From the NCBI RefSeq assembly GCF_000182565.1, contig NW_015971538.1:144713-208712 (forward strand): a DNA stretch of 64,000 nt, read 5' to 3'. A program made the position numbers and the translations under genes. The first letter of the stretch is position 1. Every line of letters begins with the position of its first letter. The stretch is from Spizellomyces punctatus DAOM BR117 (Eukaryota; Chytridiomycota; Chytridiomycetes; Spizellomycetales; Spizellomycetaceae). The notes under the pieces were generated by a model. It had not been told where the DNA came from. It did no database searches and saw only the letters and a list, made by a program, of their open reading frames with translations. Positions 28,914-36,929 of this stretch are shown here, one piece after another.

Positions 28914-30029
28914 ATGGGTAAATCGTGTTGTACGAGTTGTTTACGCCCAGGCGGAGGAGGAGGAACCTGCCATAAACGCCCGGTCGTCAGGTTCGCCCCC
29001 GTCGATCGTACGCCCACGTACCCAAAATCCAGTGTTGTCACGGGGGCCATCCCGCCTATGGGCGGTGTTGTGGGTAACGAAGGCGTGAAAGCCACCTCTG
29101 GAGCCGACATTGCCGAATGGGTCCTTCCTGAACATCGCCCTATTGCCGCCATGGTGTTTGGACTCTTGTACCAGAAACGGCTCAAGGACGTGGATGGGTA
29201 CCTCCTCCAACCGATGGAATCCCTGCGTGTTGGCGTATGGTACAACCGCGTCAAACACCATACGGTTGTCGGGTTGCGGGGCACCTTGCTAGGCGCTCAA
29301 GGCGGTTTACAAGACCTGAAAGACGACGGCGTGGTGAGCGGACTCTTGGGCGGCGCGAGTTGTGATTTAGGGATTGTGAAGGAAGCCACTACGGTCATGG
29401 ACACTGTGATGGCGGCCTCCCACTTGAGGACCAGTTGGATTACCGTGGCGGGATTTTCCTTGGGCGGCAGTGCAGCCATGTGTTTAGGCAACATGTACCC
29501 CCATGTCGAAGTGGTCAGTTTTGCTGGAGGGGCTCCTGCTACGCAGCCTACGTTGGTAGGGCCAGGCCCCGATCGAGCGATCCACTACCATGTCGTTGGC
29601 GATTTGGTGAGCAGCCATATGAGTCCCGCTGCGGCTACGGTCGTGAGAGTGGATAAAGGGTTCACCGACTTTTCGGTGGTCAAACACCATTCCAGCGACC
29701 GGTTTCTGCGGGCGGATTGGGCAGGGCGGCGGGTAGACGCCGACTTTGAAGATCAGTTGTTTCTGGCATGGGCCCGCGGTGACAACCGTAGTACGGCTGG
29801 AAAAGTGTCTACATGGGTGAAACAGGGATTGATCTCGTTACTGCCCTCGCCTTTACGCACAGTCGCCGGGATGGTCGACTCCCAAGTAGACGCTACGTTC
29901 GCTCGCGTGGCCGAGTCTTCGCCTATCCCAGGCAGCACGCGGTTCCTCCAGACTCAAGGGGACCCGTTCACCCTAGCAACCGAATTTGATAAAGATGATG
30001 AAGACGACGAAAGTGGAGAAGTACTTTAG
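28914..30029 (+). CDS. Class 3 lipase-like alpha/beta hydrolase
   Basis: 371 residues. A Cys-rich, Gly-rich start (C-C-T-S-C-L-R-P-G-G-G-G-G) precedes a lipase domain at about 75-270: the V-V-G-L-R-G-T oxyanion strand, the nucleophile elbow A-G-F-S-L-G-G (Ser about 182), a candidate Asp in H-V-V-G-D-L and a His in K-H-H-S-S-D. The acidic tail (D-K-D-D-E-D-D-E) is probably disordered. It sits between the fibre and the capsid genes and starts 44 bp from the divergent fibre start, so it is likely expressed with structural genes and may help membrane penetration during entry. Secretion signal not seen. Confidence 0.85.
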   Translation: MGKSCCTSCLRPGGGGGTCHKRPVVRFAPVDRTPTYPKSSVVTGAIPPMGGVVGNEGVKATSGADIAEWVLPEHRPIAAMVFGLLYQKRLKDVDGYLLQPMESLRVGVWYNRVKHHTVVGLRGTLLGAQGGLQDLKDDGVVSGLLGGASCDLGIVKEATTVMDTVMAASHLRTSWITVAGFSLGGSAAMCLGNMYPHVEVVSFAGGAPATQPTLVGPGPDRAIHYHVVGDLVSSHMSPAAATVVRVDKGFTDFSVVKHHSSDRFLRADWAGRRVDADFEDQLFLAWARGDNRSTAGKVSTWVKQGLISLLPSPLRTVAGMVDSQVDATFARVAESSPIPGSTRFLQTQGDPFTLATEFDKDDEDDESGEVL

Positions 30030-30080
30030 CCATAAAAGGAAATGTAAATTATGTGTAACAATATATTACTGTGAAAAACA

Positions 30081-32250
30081 ATGGCCGACCATTTTCGTTT
30101 CTACCCTAACGCCGAGGACACCATCACCCCGTGGAACGCGAGGTACCAGTACCCGTCGCAATCCAATGCGGCGAGGAAAGTGACCCCGCGTATCCCGCCC
30201 GTCAACGGGATGGTGTTTGGCGCCAACTATGGGAAATACATCAAAGTCCAGTTCCCCGCGCAAGGTTACGTCAACCCGACCAACACGACACTGACGTTTG
30301 ACGTTACTCTCACGGGGTACTCCCAATCCTCGGCCGTCGAACAAGTCAGGTTCCAAAACAACATTCAATCGATTTTCAAACGTGTCAAGTGGATGTATGG
30401 GTCTACCCCCGGTGAAGATATTGACGACTACAATGTGATGGTCCGCAATTTGACCGAATGGACAGCGAGCAACGCCTATGGCACGATGGATTCCACGTCT
30501 ATTAATGAAGGGATCGGCGGGGTGGTGGTTGGACGGACCCTCACTGCCGGTGATCCAAGCCCTGTACAATCGGGTGCTGCTCTCGTCAATGCGCGTCAAG
30601 CGTACATCCAAGGCATTGACAACACGGACGCCGCATTAGGGTTTGGGGGTGTTCCCAATCGTCACAACCATAGTTTATTGACAGCTACTTATGGGACTAA
30701 CGCATGTACCCGGCGGTACCAGGTCTCCCTCATGTTGGGACTCTTGACACAGGAAAAGTTGATCCCAACTAAATTCATGGCCTCTCAACTGTCCATCGAA
30801 ATCGAACTCGCTTCCCCCGAAGAATGTATCATTGTCGCCTACAATGGAACCACTGACAACCTCGCTCCCCCGACCTATCTCGTCCACAACATCCAGCTCA
30901 TCCCTGAAATCATCAATTTCGACCCCTCCTACGACGAAATGTTCATCCGTGGATTGTCCCAAGGAGGAGTGTGAGTACCTTTCCATTTCAGCTAGTTCAC
31001 GTTCCACGTCCACGGCCCATGCCAGGTTTTCGGCACGATCGTCTATCATGTCACCGTTGAGATGCACCACTTTTGATAACCGATGGACCGGCAACAACGA
31101 ATCCATGTGAAAGACCGTAGCAACCAACTCGTCGACATTGTAAGTGTCTCCTTCCACACATACTGTATTACGCCCGTCGTGGCCATATTGTTTCTTACAC
31201 CATTTTCCTTTGTAGTATACGACTCCACGGTTGGTGACGACGAGTCCTTTCACTTGGGGGTGTGTGCGTGCATCAGTCTTTTTAGCAAAGTAACGCCCTT
31301 TACATAGATGCAACCGCCGAAAGACTGTGTCCCCCAACACCACACGGTTCCGCTCGCTACACCAATCCAACAAGGTTTCTACGGAGACATGATAGGCGGC
31401 TGCTGCTGCGGCGATGGACGTGTACCGCTTGACCTTGACTAACTTGTAAACATCTAATCCATGTTGTTCCTCGATCATATTTTTCAATGTTGATTAGGCC
31501 GATCAAGTTTGGAACGTGAGTTCACGGGTGGCTTTTAAAGCGTAGCTTACCCATTTTATATATCTTCTTTTTTCCAGATGGCACACGTTCAGAACATCTA
31601 CTGCCGGTTCAAGTGTCATTAATTTCCCTATCCACGAAAGAGGCCGCTCTATCAAATCCTTGTTTGCGGTGCAAAGGCGACAAGTTCCTGTTTACGGTCG
31701 AGATATGGGAGCCACGCCGAACGCTTCCAACGGGATTATGCAATCGTACCAGTACCGCATCGGTGGTGAATATTATCCCGCGGCTCCGGTCGAATTGTCC
31801 ATGTCACCGTCCAGCAAGGTTTCCAACGGGGGTACAGAGGCGTGGCTCGAATTACAAAAAGCACTCAACACCGTCGGGGATTACCGTCTTTCCTCGGCCA
31901 TCAACACGCTCCGTTGGCATGCGCCGTACAGTGCGGTTTTGTGTGAAACTGATTTCGCCGGTACCATTATACGCGGCGACCAGACAGAACCGTATGCCCA
32001 GACAGTGGTCGCCCCCACTTCCAAGCAACAGGCGGGTAATATGGGTTCACACCATTTCGCCGCGGCGATTTCATTGGAAGCGACCAACGGGACCGAGATC
32101 TCGGGTCTCAATGCGCAAGAACAGTCTGATATTACCTTTATGGCGCGTTACTCTGAGTCTCAATTGGCGGATTACCAGATCTTTGTTTTTGCTTACATTG
32201 ACAAGATGATTATTTTGCGTGAAAACAATGTGATGGAAATGGTAGAGTAG
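30081..32250 (+). CDS. Major capsid protein, two exons
   Basis: Exon 1 is 30081-30970 and exon 2 is 31578-32250. The join completes a Val codon and leaves a continuous 520-residue frame (exon 1 ends in phase 2). The length, the two-domain layout and conserved-looking pieces such as P-T-K-F-M-A-S-Q-L-S-I-E-I-E and the C-terminal M-I-I-L-R-E-N-N fit a double jelly-roll capsid protein of polinton-like viruses. Without splicing, exon 1 stops after two further codons and the second half has no good start. A 607-nt intron with an antisense HNH gene separates the exons. Confidence 0.85.
30675..31487 (-). CDS. HNH homing endonuclease inside capsid intron (antisense)
   Basis: A 270-residue frame; about residues 1-172 lie in the intron and the rest runs antisense through capsid exon 1, so the true end may be earlier than the frame suggests. 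The N-terminus has a helix-turn-helix-like segment (S-I-A-A-A-A-A-A-Y-H-V-S). A NUMOD4-like strand region follows (T-N-R-G-V-V-Y-Y-K-G-K-W), then the HNH core: V-H-R-L-S-K-V-V-H-L-N-G-D and R-A-E-N-L-A-W-A. Such enzymes cut intronless alleles and drive intron copying. Confidence 0.8.
   Translation of the reverse strand: MKNMIEEQHGLDVYKLVKVKRYTSIAAAAAAYHVSVETLLDWCSERNRVVLGDTVFRRLHLCKGRYFAKKTDARTHPQVKGLVVTNRGVVYYKGKWCKKQYGHDGRNTVCVEGDTYNVDELVATVFHMDSLLPVHRLSKVVHLNGDMIDDRAENLAWAVDVERELAEMERYSHSSLGQSTDEHFVVGGVEIDDFRDELDVVDEIGRGSEVVSGSIVGDNDTFFGGSEFDFDGQLRGHEFSWDQLFLCQESQHEGDLVPPGTCVSPISSCQ
30971..31577 (+). other. GT-AG intron in major capsid gene, host to an HNH gene
   Basis: 607 nt. The donor is GTGAGTACCT and the acceptor TTTTTTCCAG, with a possible branch site CTTAC at 31546-31550. 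Its interior is almost filled by an HNH endonuclease gene on the opposite strand. The donor decamer is identical to that of the ATPase intron. Confidence 0.85.
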
Positions 32251-32280
32251 TGCGCTTTATTTTTGTGTGTAAACCATAAG

Positions 32281-32295
32281 TAGTAGTAGTAGTAG
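32281..32295 (+). repeat. TAG trinucleotide repeat
   Basis: Five TAG units between the capsid and penton genes, in the presumed promoter of the penton gene. Confidence 0.7.
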
Positions 32296-32306
32296 TACAA
32301 TACATT

Positions 32307-33179
32307 ATGCCCCAAGCTGTCGGTAAAGCTGCGTTCGGTATCGCTGATTTTTTACGTTACAATGAAGTGTATTTCGACTCTTCTGAACGGACGTATGGCA
32401 CGACCAATTCTCCAAATTATTCGGTGAAACCACTGACCAATGTCGTGGGGTTCAAACTCCTTGACGCCCAAATTCCGTTCTCGTATTACGTGTTTCCCGA
32501 GGGTCGCAACACGTTCCAGCTGTACGAACCGGCTACCGACGCCACAACGACCGTCACCATTCCGCCTGGAAATTACACGCCTTCGTCGTTCGTAGCCGTA
32601 CTGCAGACCGCCTTGGAAACGGCTGGTGACGCCGAGTACACCGTCGCCTTCTCCACTCCCACGGGCAAATTCACGATTACGTCCAGCGTGGCTGAACCGT
32701 TTGCGGTCACATTTGACTTTGACGGGCCAGGGCCGTGGATCGGGTTCACACATGCAGCCACGTTTACGGCCTCGGCGGGCGGTGTCTTAGTCGCTCCGTT
32801 CGTGGCACGACTGAGTGGGCCTGATTACATCTATGTCTGCTCCCAGTCCCTTGGGTTCCTCAATTACAATACGTTGCGGCTCGGTGACGCCTCGACGTCC
32901 GGCGCCGTGGTCGCTAAAATCCCTGTGACGGTGAATCCAGGTGGGGTCATCACATGGACGGACCCAGACCCAACAAAACTGTTTGAATGTGATGTGGGCG
33001 TGTTGGAACGTGTGGATTTGTATGTGGCCGCTGGGGGCGATGTGACCACTCCACTGGATTTCAACGGTGCACCGTTTTCCTTGAAATTTATGTTTGTCAC
33101 GTCTGACGATATCTATGTTAAACGTGGCGCTGGGGATACATTGGGAAATCCGACCAAGCGGATGATGTTTTCGAATTGA
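32307..33179 (+). CDS. Minor capsid (penton-type) protein
   Basis: 290 residues, almost all beta-strand. The segment L-L-D-A-Q-I-P-F-S-Y-Y-V-F followed by T-V-T-I-P-P-G-N-Y-T-P-S-S-F is typical of penton/minor capsid proteins of polinton-like viruses and virophages. It lies directly after the major capsid gene, the usual order. A T-rich motif with TGTAAA (32259-32279) and a TAG microsatellite precede the ATG. Confidence 0.85.
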   Translation: MPQAVGKAAFGIADFLRYNEVYFDSSERTYGTTNSPNYSVKPLTNVVGFKLLDAQIPFSYYVFPEGRNTFQLYEPATDATTTVTIPPGNYTPSSFVAVLQTALETAGDAEYTVAFSTPTGKFTITSSVAEPFAVTFDFDGPGPWIGFTHAATFTASAGGVLVAPFVARLSGPDYIYVCSQSLGFLNYNTLRLGDASTSGAVVAKIPVTVNPGGVITWTDPDPTKLFECDVGVLERVDLYVAAGGDVTTPLDFNGAPFSLKFMFVTSDDIYVKRGAGDTLGNPTKRMMFSN

Positions 33180-33180
33180 A

Positions 33181-33200
33181 TTTTTGTATGTAAACATAAA
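33181..33200 (+). promoter_or_regulatory. T-run plus TGTAAACATAAA motif (putative late promoter)
   Basis: TTTTTGTATGTAAACATAAA directly after the penton stop codon and about 24 bp before the next ATG. Closely related strings sit at 32259-32279, 35078-35093 and 36896-36914, each between two structural genes. It may be a late promoter, a terminator, or both. Confidence 0.5.
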
Positions 33201-33223
33201 GTATATCAATACATCCCATTACT

Positions 33224-35074
33224 ATGGAACGTCTTTCTCGTACGACACAACCGCCCAAAAACCCGGTCGTGACCGTTGGACCGCAAGGTCCGCTTGGCGC
33301 CACCCTTACTGGCCGTCAAGTCGTAGACACGCGCCGCGGGTACCGACAAGTCGATGTCAAACCTAAACTCCATGCCCAACGCGTGGATACCGTGGCTCCC
33401 GAAGTGAAAGGCAAATTTTGGGGCCGCCCCACATTCAAGACCCAGTACGGTTGGAAATTCCATGATTACAGAGCTCCGGATCTGTACCATGAACCTATCC
33501 TCAGTCCGCTCAAACAATTCGATTGGACCAACAAGGTCGCCACAACCATTCAGGCCGCTGACCGTACGGGGTCAAAGAACCCATGGGTTCCAAAAGCCAA
33601 CCCTGGAGGGTTGTTGGTCAAACCGAAAAATTATTTGACACGTGGGTCGAACTTGAGGACGTTGGAAACTGTTGATGAATATGGAAAACCGTTCATCCCT
33701 GACGTCATGGATTGGGAACGTACTCACAAAGATAACCTCAATCTTGAACGATCGGTTGTGGACCGCTACGATGCTCACTATGACGACCCAATGGAAACTG
33801 ACACCATCTTCTCTGGCCCTCCAAAAAATGATATGAAAGCGCGTGCCGCATCTGAACGTACTCAATTGAATGCATTGTTGAAAGCATTGGACAATGCTCG
33901 GTCACATAACATTGAACTCTCACCGCAGATGGCGGAAACTTTATCTCAATTGGAATCAGTGGCGAAGGACGCGGCCGATGCCATGGAAGGGATCGAACAC
34001 GTGGGCTATATCCAGCGCGCCACTCAGCCTTCCAAAACCGCTGCCGCAGAATCCGGCTACACGGCCCAAGCCATCCACCAATTCATTGCGATCCTCGATG
34101 GGATCAAGGCGGCTTCATTGACATCCTTACCCGAGACCGCATCACAAATGTGGTACGAACGTGTCTTGGACCAAGTGGAATCCTTGTCCCAAGCGTTCGG
34201 ATTCTTGTCTGAACGTTTGAATGATGATTCCGTGCCTAAAAACCAATTGGAACGGCAACACGGGATCCTTGTCGATGTCGAGAAGAGGGTTGGTTTACTC
34301 ACTGTCTATGCCCTCCACGGTCAACGTACACAGATGCGCCCCCAAGAAATGAATGCCAACGTGACTTACATCCACAACAAACTCGGTGAATGTTTATTGT
34401 GGGTGAACCAGCTGCTCCACTCTAAGGGGTACTCTGCCACAGCCGCCAACGGTTACCAAGACGTCCCTGCAACCGCTTCCGAGTTTGAGGATATTAGTGC
34501 GGCATGGGAAGATCTGTTGACCATGGCAGACGCCCCAACCCAACGTGCCATGGCGCCGGTCCTTAACGCGTTACGCCCTGCGCGTGAATCATTGAGTAAT
34601 ATTGCCATGGACATGGACATCACGCCTACGGCCATTGCCCCGGCTATTGGTAATGATATAGATGTAGAACGCTCGGCCGCAACCGGTGTTAGCAGCAGCG
34701 GCGGTGAAGGCGTCGCTGGTGGCGAGGCCTCGGCCACGGCGGTCACTCACACGGTCGTCCCCCAAACGACTGTCACTGGCACCAACCTCCCTGACGTAAC
34801 GGATGAGGAAATTGATACTTTCATTCAAACCGGTCAATTTAGGGCGGAATGGGGAATTCGCACTAAGGCTCAACGTGACCCCAAACGTCTTATACGTAAT
34901 AATGCATTTCGGGAAAGGGTCCGTACAACCCTCGCCCGTGAGAAAGCATTGACCCAACAACCGAGACGCAATACCATTAATCTGGATAAGCTCACCCCAC
35001 GAAAGACCGTCCTCCAACCTCCTGCAGCCCCGTCTACGTCCGTTGTACACGATGCTGACACTGAAGCCATGTAA
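33224..35074 (+). CDS. Probable structural protein, 616 aa
   Basis: The N-terminal 200 residues are Pro/Arg/Lys-rich with aromatic motifs (K-F-W-G-R-P-T-F-K). Residues 210-410 are helical, perhaps coiled coil. An Ala/Ser/Gly/Thr-rich linker follows, then a basic C-terminus. Position between the penton gene and small basic proteins suggests a virion or core protein. No family recognised. Confidence 0.65.
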   Translation: MERLSRTTQPPKNPVVTVGPQGPLGATLTGRQVVDTRRGYRQVDVKPKLHAQRVDTVAPEVKGKFWGRPTFKTQYGWKFHDYRAPDLYHEPILSPLKQFDWTNKVATTIQAADRTGSKNPWVPKANPGGLLVKPKNYLTRGSNLRTLETVDEYGKPFIPDVMDWERTHKDNLNLERSVVDRYDAHYDDPMETDTIFSGPPKNDMKARAASERTQLNALLKALDNARSHNIELSPQMAETLSQLESVAKDAADAMEGIEHVGYIQRATQPSKTAAAESGYTAQAIHQFIAILDGIKAASLTSLPETASQMWYERVLDQVESLSQAFGFLSERLNDDSVPKNQLERQHGILVDVEKRVGLLTVYALHGQRTQMRPQEMNANVTYIHNKLGECLLWVNQLLHSKGYSATAANGYQDVPATASEFEDISAAWEDLLTMADAPTQRAMAPVLNALRPARESLSNIAMDMDITPTAIAPAIGNDIDVERSAATGVSSSGGEGVAGGEASATAVTHTVVPQTTVTGTNLPDVTDEEIDTFIQTGQFRAEWGIRTKAQRDPKRLIRNNAFRERVRTTLAREKALTQQPRRNTINLDKLTPRKTVLQPPAAPSTSVVHDADTEAM

Positions 35075-35141
35075 TTATTTTTTAAATGTAACCTACTCTT
35101 ATAAATACCATTGGCCATTCTTTTCCCCTATTTCCTTCGTG

Positions 35142-35498
35142 ATGGTTAAACCCAATGCCAAGGGTAAAAACCCAACCAAAACGCCACATTCCAAACGCCA
35201 AAAGGCCCAAACAGCCCTTAGGATTGACACCTCAGCAAAGACTGGCTCTGGACAAAAAGGCCGGCGTCTCGTTCGTAACGGGAAAGGTCAAACCGCCAAA
35301 GTTCGACCCGGCGGATCTATTCCATCATCCTCCACAAAGAAAAGATATCATCCCTCCCACGATACGATTAGCAAAGCCGCAGCCGCCGCCAAGCTTGTCA
35401 AAGGAGCCGTTGGGTTCATCCAAGGACTTAAAACCAATCACACCGCAGTCACCAGTATGGGCGGTACAGGCAAACCCTACTCCGACGTACGAAAGTGA
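35142..35498 (+). CDS. Small very basic protein (118 aa), overlapped by another ORF
   Basis: Starts at an ATG with G at -3 and G at +4, about 35 bp after a TATAAATA box (35100-35107). It is rich in Lys, Arg, Gly and Ser, with a hydrophobic A-A-A-A-A-K-L-V-K-G-A-V-G-F-I segment near residue 85. The composition would suit a DNA-condensing or core protein. The frame at 35155-35604 overlaps it almost completely. Confidence 0.55.
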   Translation: MVKPNAKGKNPTKTPHSKRQKAQTALRIDTSAKTGSGQKGRRLVRNGKGQTAKVRPGGSIPSSSTKKRYHPSHDTISKAAAAAKLVKGAVGFIQGLKTNHTAVTSMGGTGKPYSDVRK

Positions 35499-35604
35499 CA
35501 CTAGTCGTAGTAGTTGTGATGAGGATGGGTGGTGGGACGTGACCGTCGACTCCACATCTTCCGATTCTGATAGTGATGATAATTCTGATGATGAGCAAGT
35601 ATAA
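35155..35604 (+). CDS. Overlapping ORF (149 aa) with basic head and acidic tail
   Basis: Starts at the second ATG of the same transcript, 13 nt after the first and in a different frame. It has Pro-rich, protein-like segments (L-T-P-Q-Q-R-L-A-L-D-K-K-A-G-V) and a Ser/Asp/Glu-rich tail that extends about 100 nt beyond the overlapped gene. Weak Kozak context upstream would allow leaky scanning. One of the two frames may be non-coding, but both look plausible. Confidence 0.55.
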   Translation: MPRVKTQPKRHIPNAKRPKQPLGLTPQQRLALDKKAGVSFVTGKVKPPKFDPADLFHHPPQRKDIIPPTIRLAKPQPPPSLSKEPLGSSKDLKPITPQSPVWAVQANPTPTYESDTSRSSCDEDGWWDVTVDSTSSDSDSDDNSDDEQV

Positions 35605-35652
35605 ATAGATCGTCTTCCGTAGATTTTCTCCCCTTTTTACTCCCAATACAAC

Positions 35653-36054
35653 ATGTTGTCTCCACGTATCACGGTGTTCCACTACCCTGAAGGCCATAAC
35701 TCCTTTGATATACTCACAGGAGAGATCATCAATACGATGCATAAACACAACTTTTGTCCGATGGTAGATGCCCTCCATGGCCATGACGAGACGTGGCTTT
35801 TCGAAACATTTCACAACGTTCAACATCATCGATTCGTTTTCATGACCATGCATGGATTCGTTTCTGCACCTGTCGACCGTATAAAGGACAACACGTTTGG
35901 CGACCCTAGTTTTGTCATTTATTTTCCTGACGATCCTGATCTCGTTGTTCCTTGGAAATCTATCGTTTTATATTTCGAAGGGATATTTGGGTTACGTGCA
36001 CCTGTTTTCATAGACGATACGTTGAGGTACTTTCTCGGTGTCGAAAAAGCATAA
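35653..36054 (+). CDS. Unknown provirus protein, 133 aa
   Basis: His- and Phe-rich alpha/beta sequence (H-G-H-D-E-T-W-L-F-E-T-F-H). TATAAATA box at 35600-35607. No recognised family. Confidence 0.6.
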   Translation: MLSPRITVFHYPEGHNSFDILTGEIINTMHKHNFCPMVDALHGHDETWLFETFHNVQHHRFVFMTMHGFVSAPVDRIKDNTFGDPSFVIYFPDDPDLVVPWKSIVLYFEGIFGLRAPVFIDDTLRYFLGVEKA

Positions 36055-36107
36055 ATAGACAGCATAGCAACGGATTTCCCCTTTCCCACTTTTTATTACA
36101 CCAATAT

Positions 36108-36278
36108 ATGGTTGTGCTCAGTCCTGTTCAGTTTTGGTGTGCCATCATATTTGTTGTCTTTGTACCTTTGATCTCACTTGTTGGGCTGTTGGTCTATCAA
36201 CATACTCAGAGCGCTAAACTTGCCGTCGCCGAAACCGTTCGCCAGCAACACCACAGCGCGTGCACATCTCCATTATGA
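36108..36278 (+). CDS. Small single-span membrane protein, 56 aa
   Basis: The N-terminal half is one hydrophobic helix (F-W-C-A-I-I-F-V-V-F-V-P-L-I-S-L-V-G-L-L) followed by a polar tail. A CATAAATAG box lies at 36050-36058. Its stop codon overlaps the next start (ATGA, 36275-36278), implying a shared transcript. It is too short for most gene finders. Confidence 0.55.
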   Translation: MVVLSPVQFWCAIIFVVFVPLISLVGLLVYQHTQSAKLAVAETVRQQHHSACTSPL

Positions 36279-36895
36279 CGAAAATCTATAAAGCCTCGCT
36301 CGCCGATATCACCAATGTGTTGACGGGTGGTTCGCCACCTGCCAAGAAACAAGGAGGTCGTAAGCGTAAAGAGAATCCTGTCGAGGAACCGCCTGAAGCT
36401 ACTACTCAGCCTGAGGCGACTAATGAGCCAGAAACCCCTCAACAACGTCGTAACCGGCTAGCCCGCGAACGCCGTCAAGCCAAGAAATCGGTTTCTGTCG
36501 AGCCCGTTCCCGAACCTGTTACTGAACCCGTTCCTGAGCCGCCTGTGCCTGAACCTCCTGTCGTTGAACAGCCTGTTGAACAGCCCGTGGAACAACCAGC
36601 TACCCAGCCCACTGTTGAACAGCCTAAAAAGAAGAAACAGCGTACGGAACGGCCTAGCGGAGCCCCGCCGAAATGGTTTGTCGATTCTTACAACAATATC
36701 ATCAAACATGTGTTGGACTACAAAGTGGCTACTGAGACCAACGCTCAATTGGCGCCTACTGTCGCTGCGGCTGCTCAACAGAAATGGGACGAACAAAAGA
36801 ATGAAGTTGCCCCTTTGGAGGATAAATTGTTTTCTGAAATGTTTGGTAGAGCGTTTGGCCGTAGTCACCGTAAACCAGCTAGGAAACTGCTTTGA
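36275..36895 (+). CDS. Pro/Glu/Val repeat protein, 206 aa
   Basis: Start at 36275 chosen for the ATGA overlap with the preceding gene; an in-frame ATG at 36260 is the alternative. A basic N-terminus is followed by a long V-E-Q-P and V-P-E-P repeat (about 85-125), a K-K-K-K-Q-R patch like a nuclear localisation signal, and a helical C-terminal domain. Possible scaffold or core protein; function unknown. Confidence 0.55.
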   Translation: MTKIYKASLADITNVLTGGSPPAKKQGGRKRKENPVEEPPEATTQPEATNEPETPQQRRNRLARERRQAKKSVSVEPVPEPVTEPVPEPPVPEPPVVEQPVEQPVEQPATQPTVEQPKKKKQRTERPSGAPPKWFVDSYNNIIKHVLDYKVATETNAQLAPTVAAAAQQKWDEQKNEVAPLEDKLFSEMFGRAFGRSHRKPARKLL

Positions 36896-36929
36896 TTTTT
36901 AAATGCAAATAAACATTGTATTGTACACA

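Noticed and set aside
30081-30974. Major capsid exon 1 as a separate short capsid protein ending at 30974
   Set aside because: The stop lies inside the donor site, and the downstream half joins in frame after intron removal to give a normal capsid length.
30971-31577. Group I or group II self-splicing intron
   Set aside because: Ends are GTGAGT and CAG with a pyrimidine tract, and I could not see paired core elements; a covariance-model search would settle it. The same reasoning applies to the ATPase intron.
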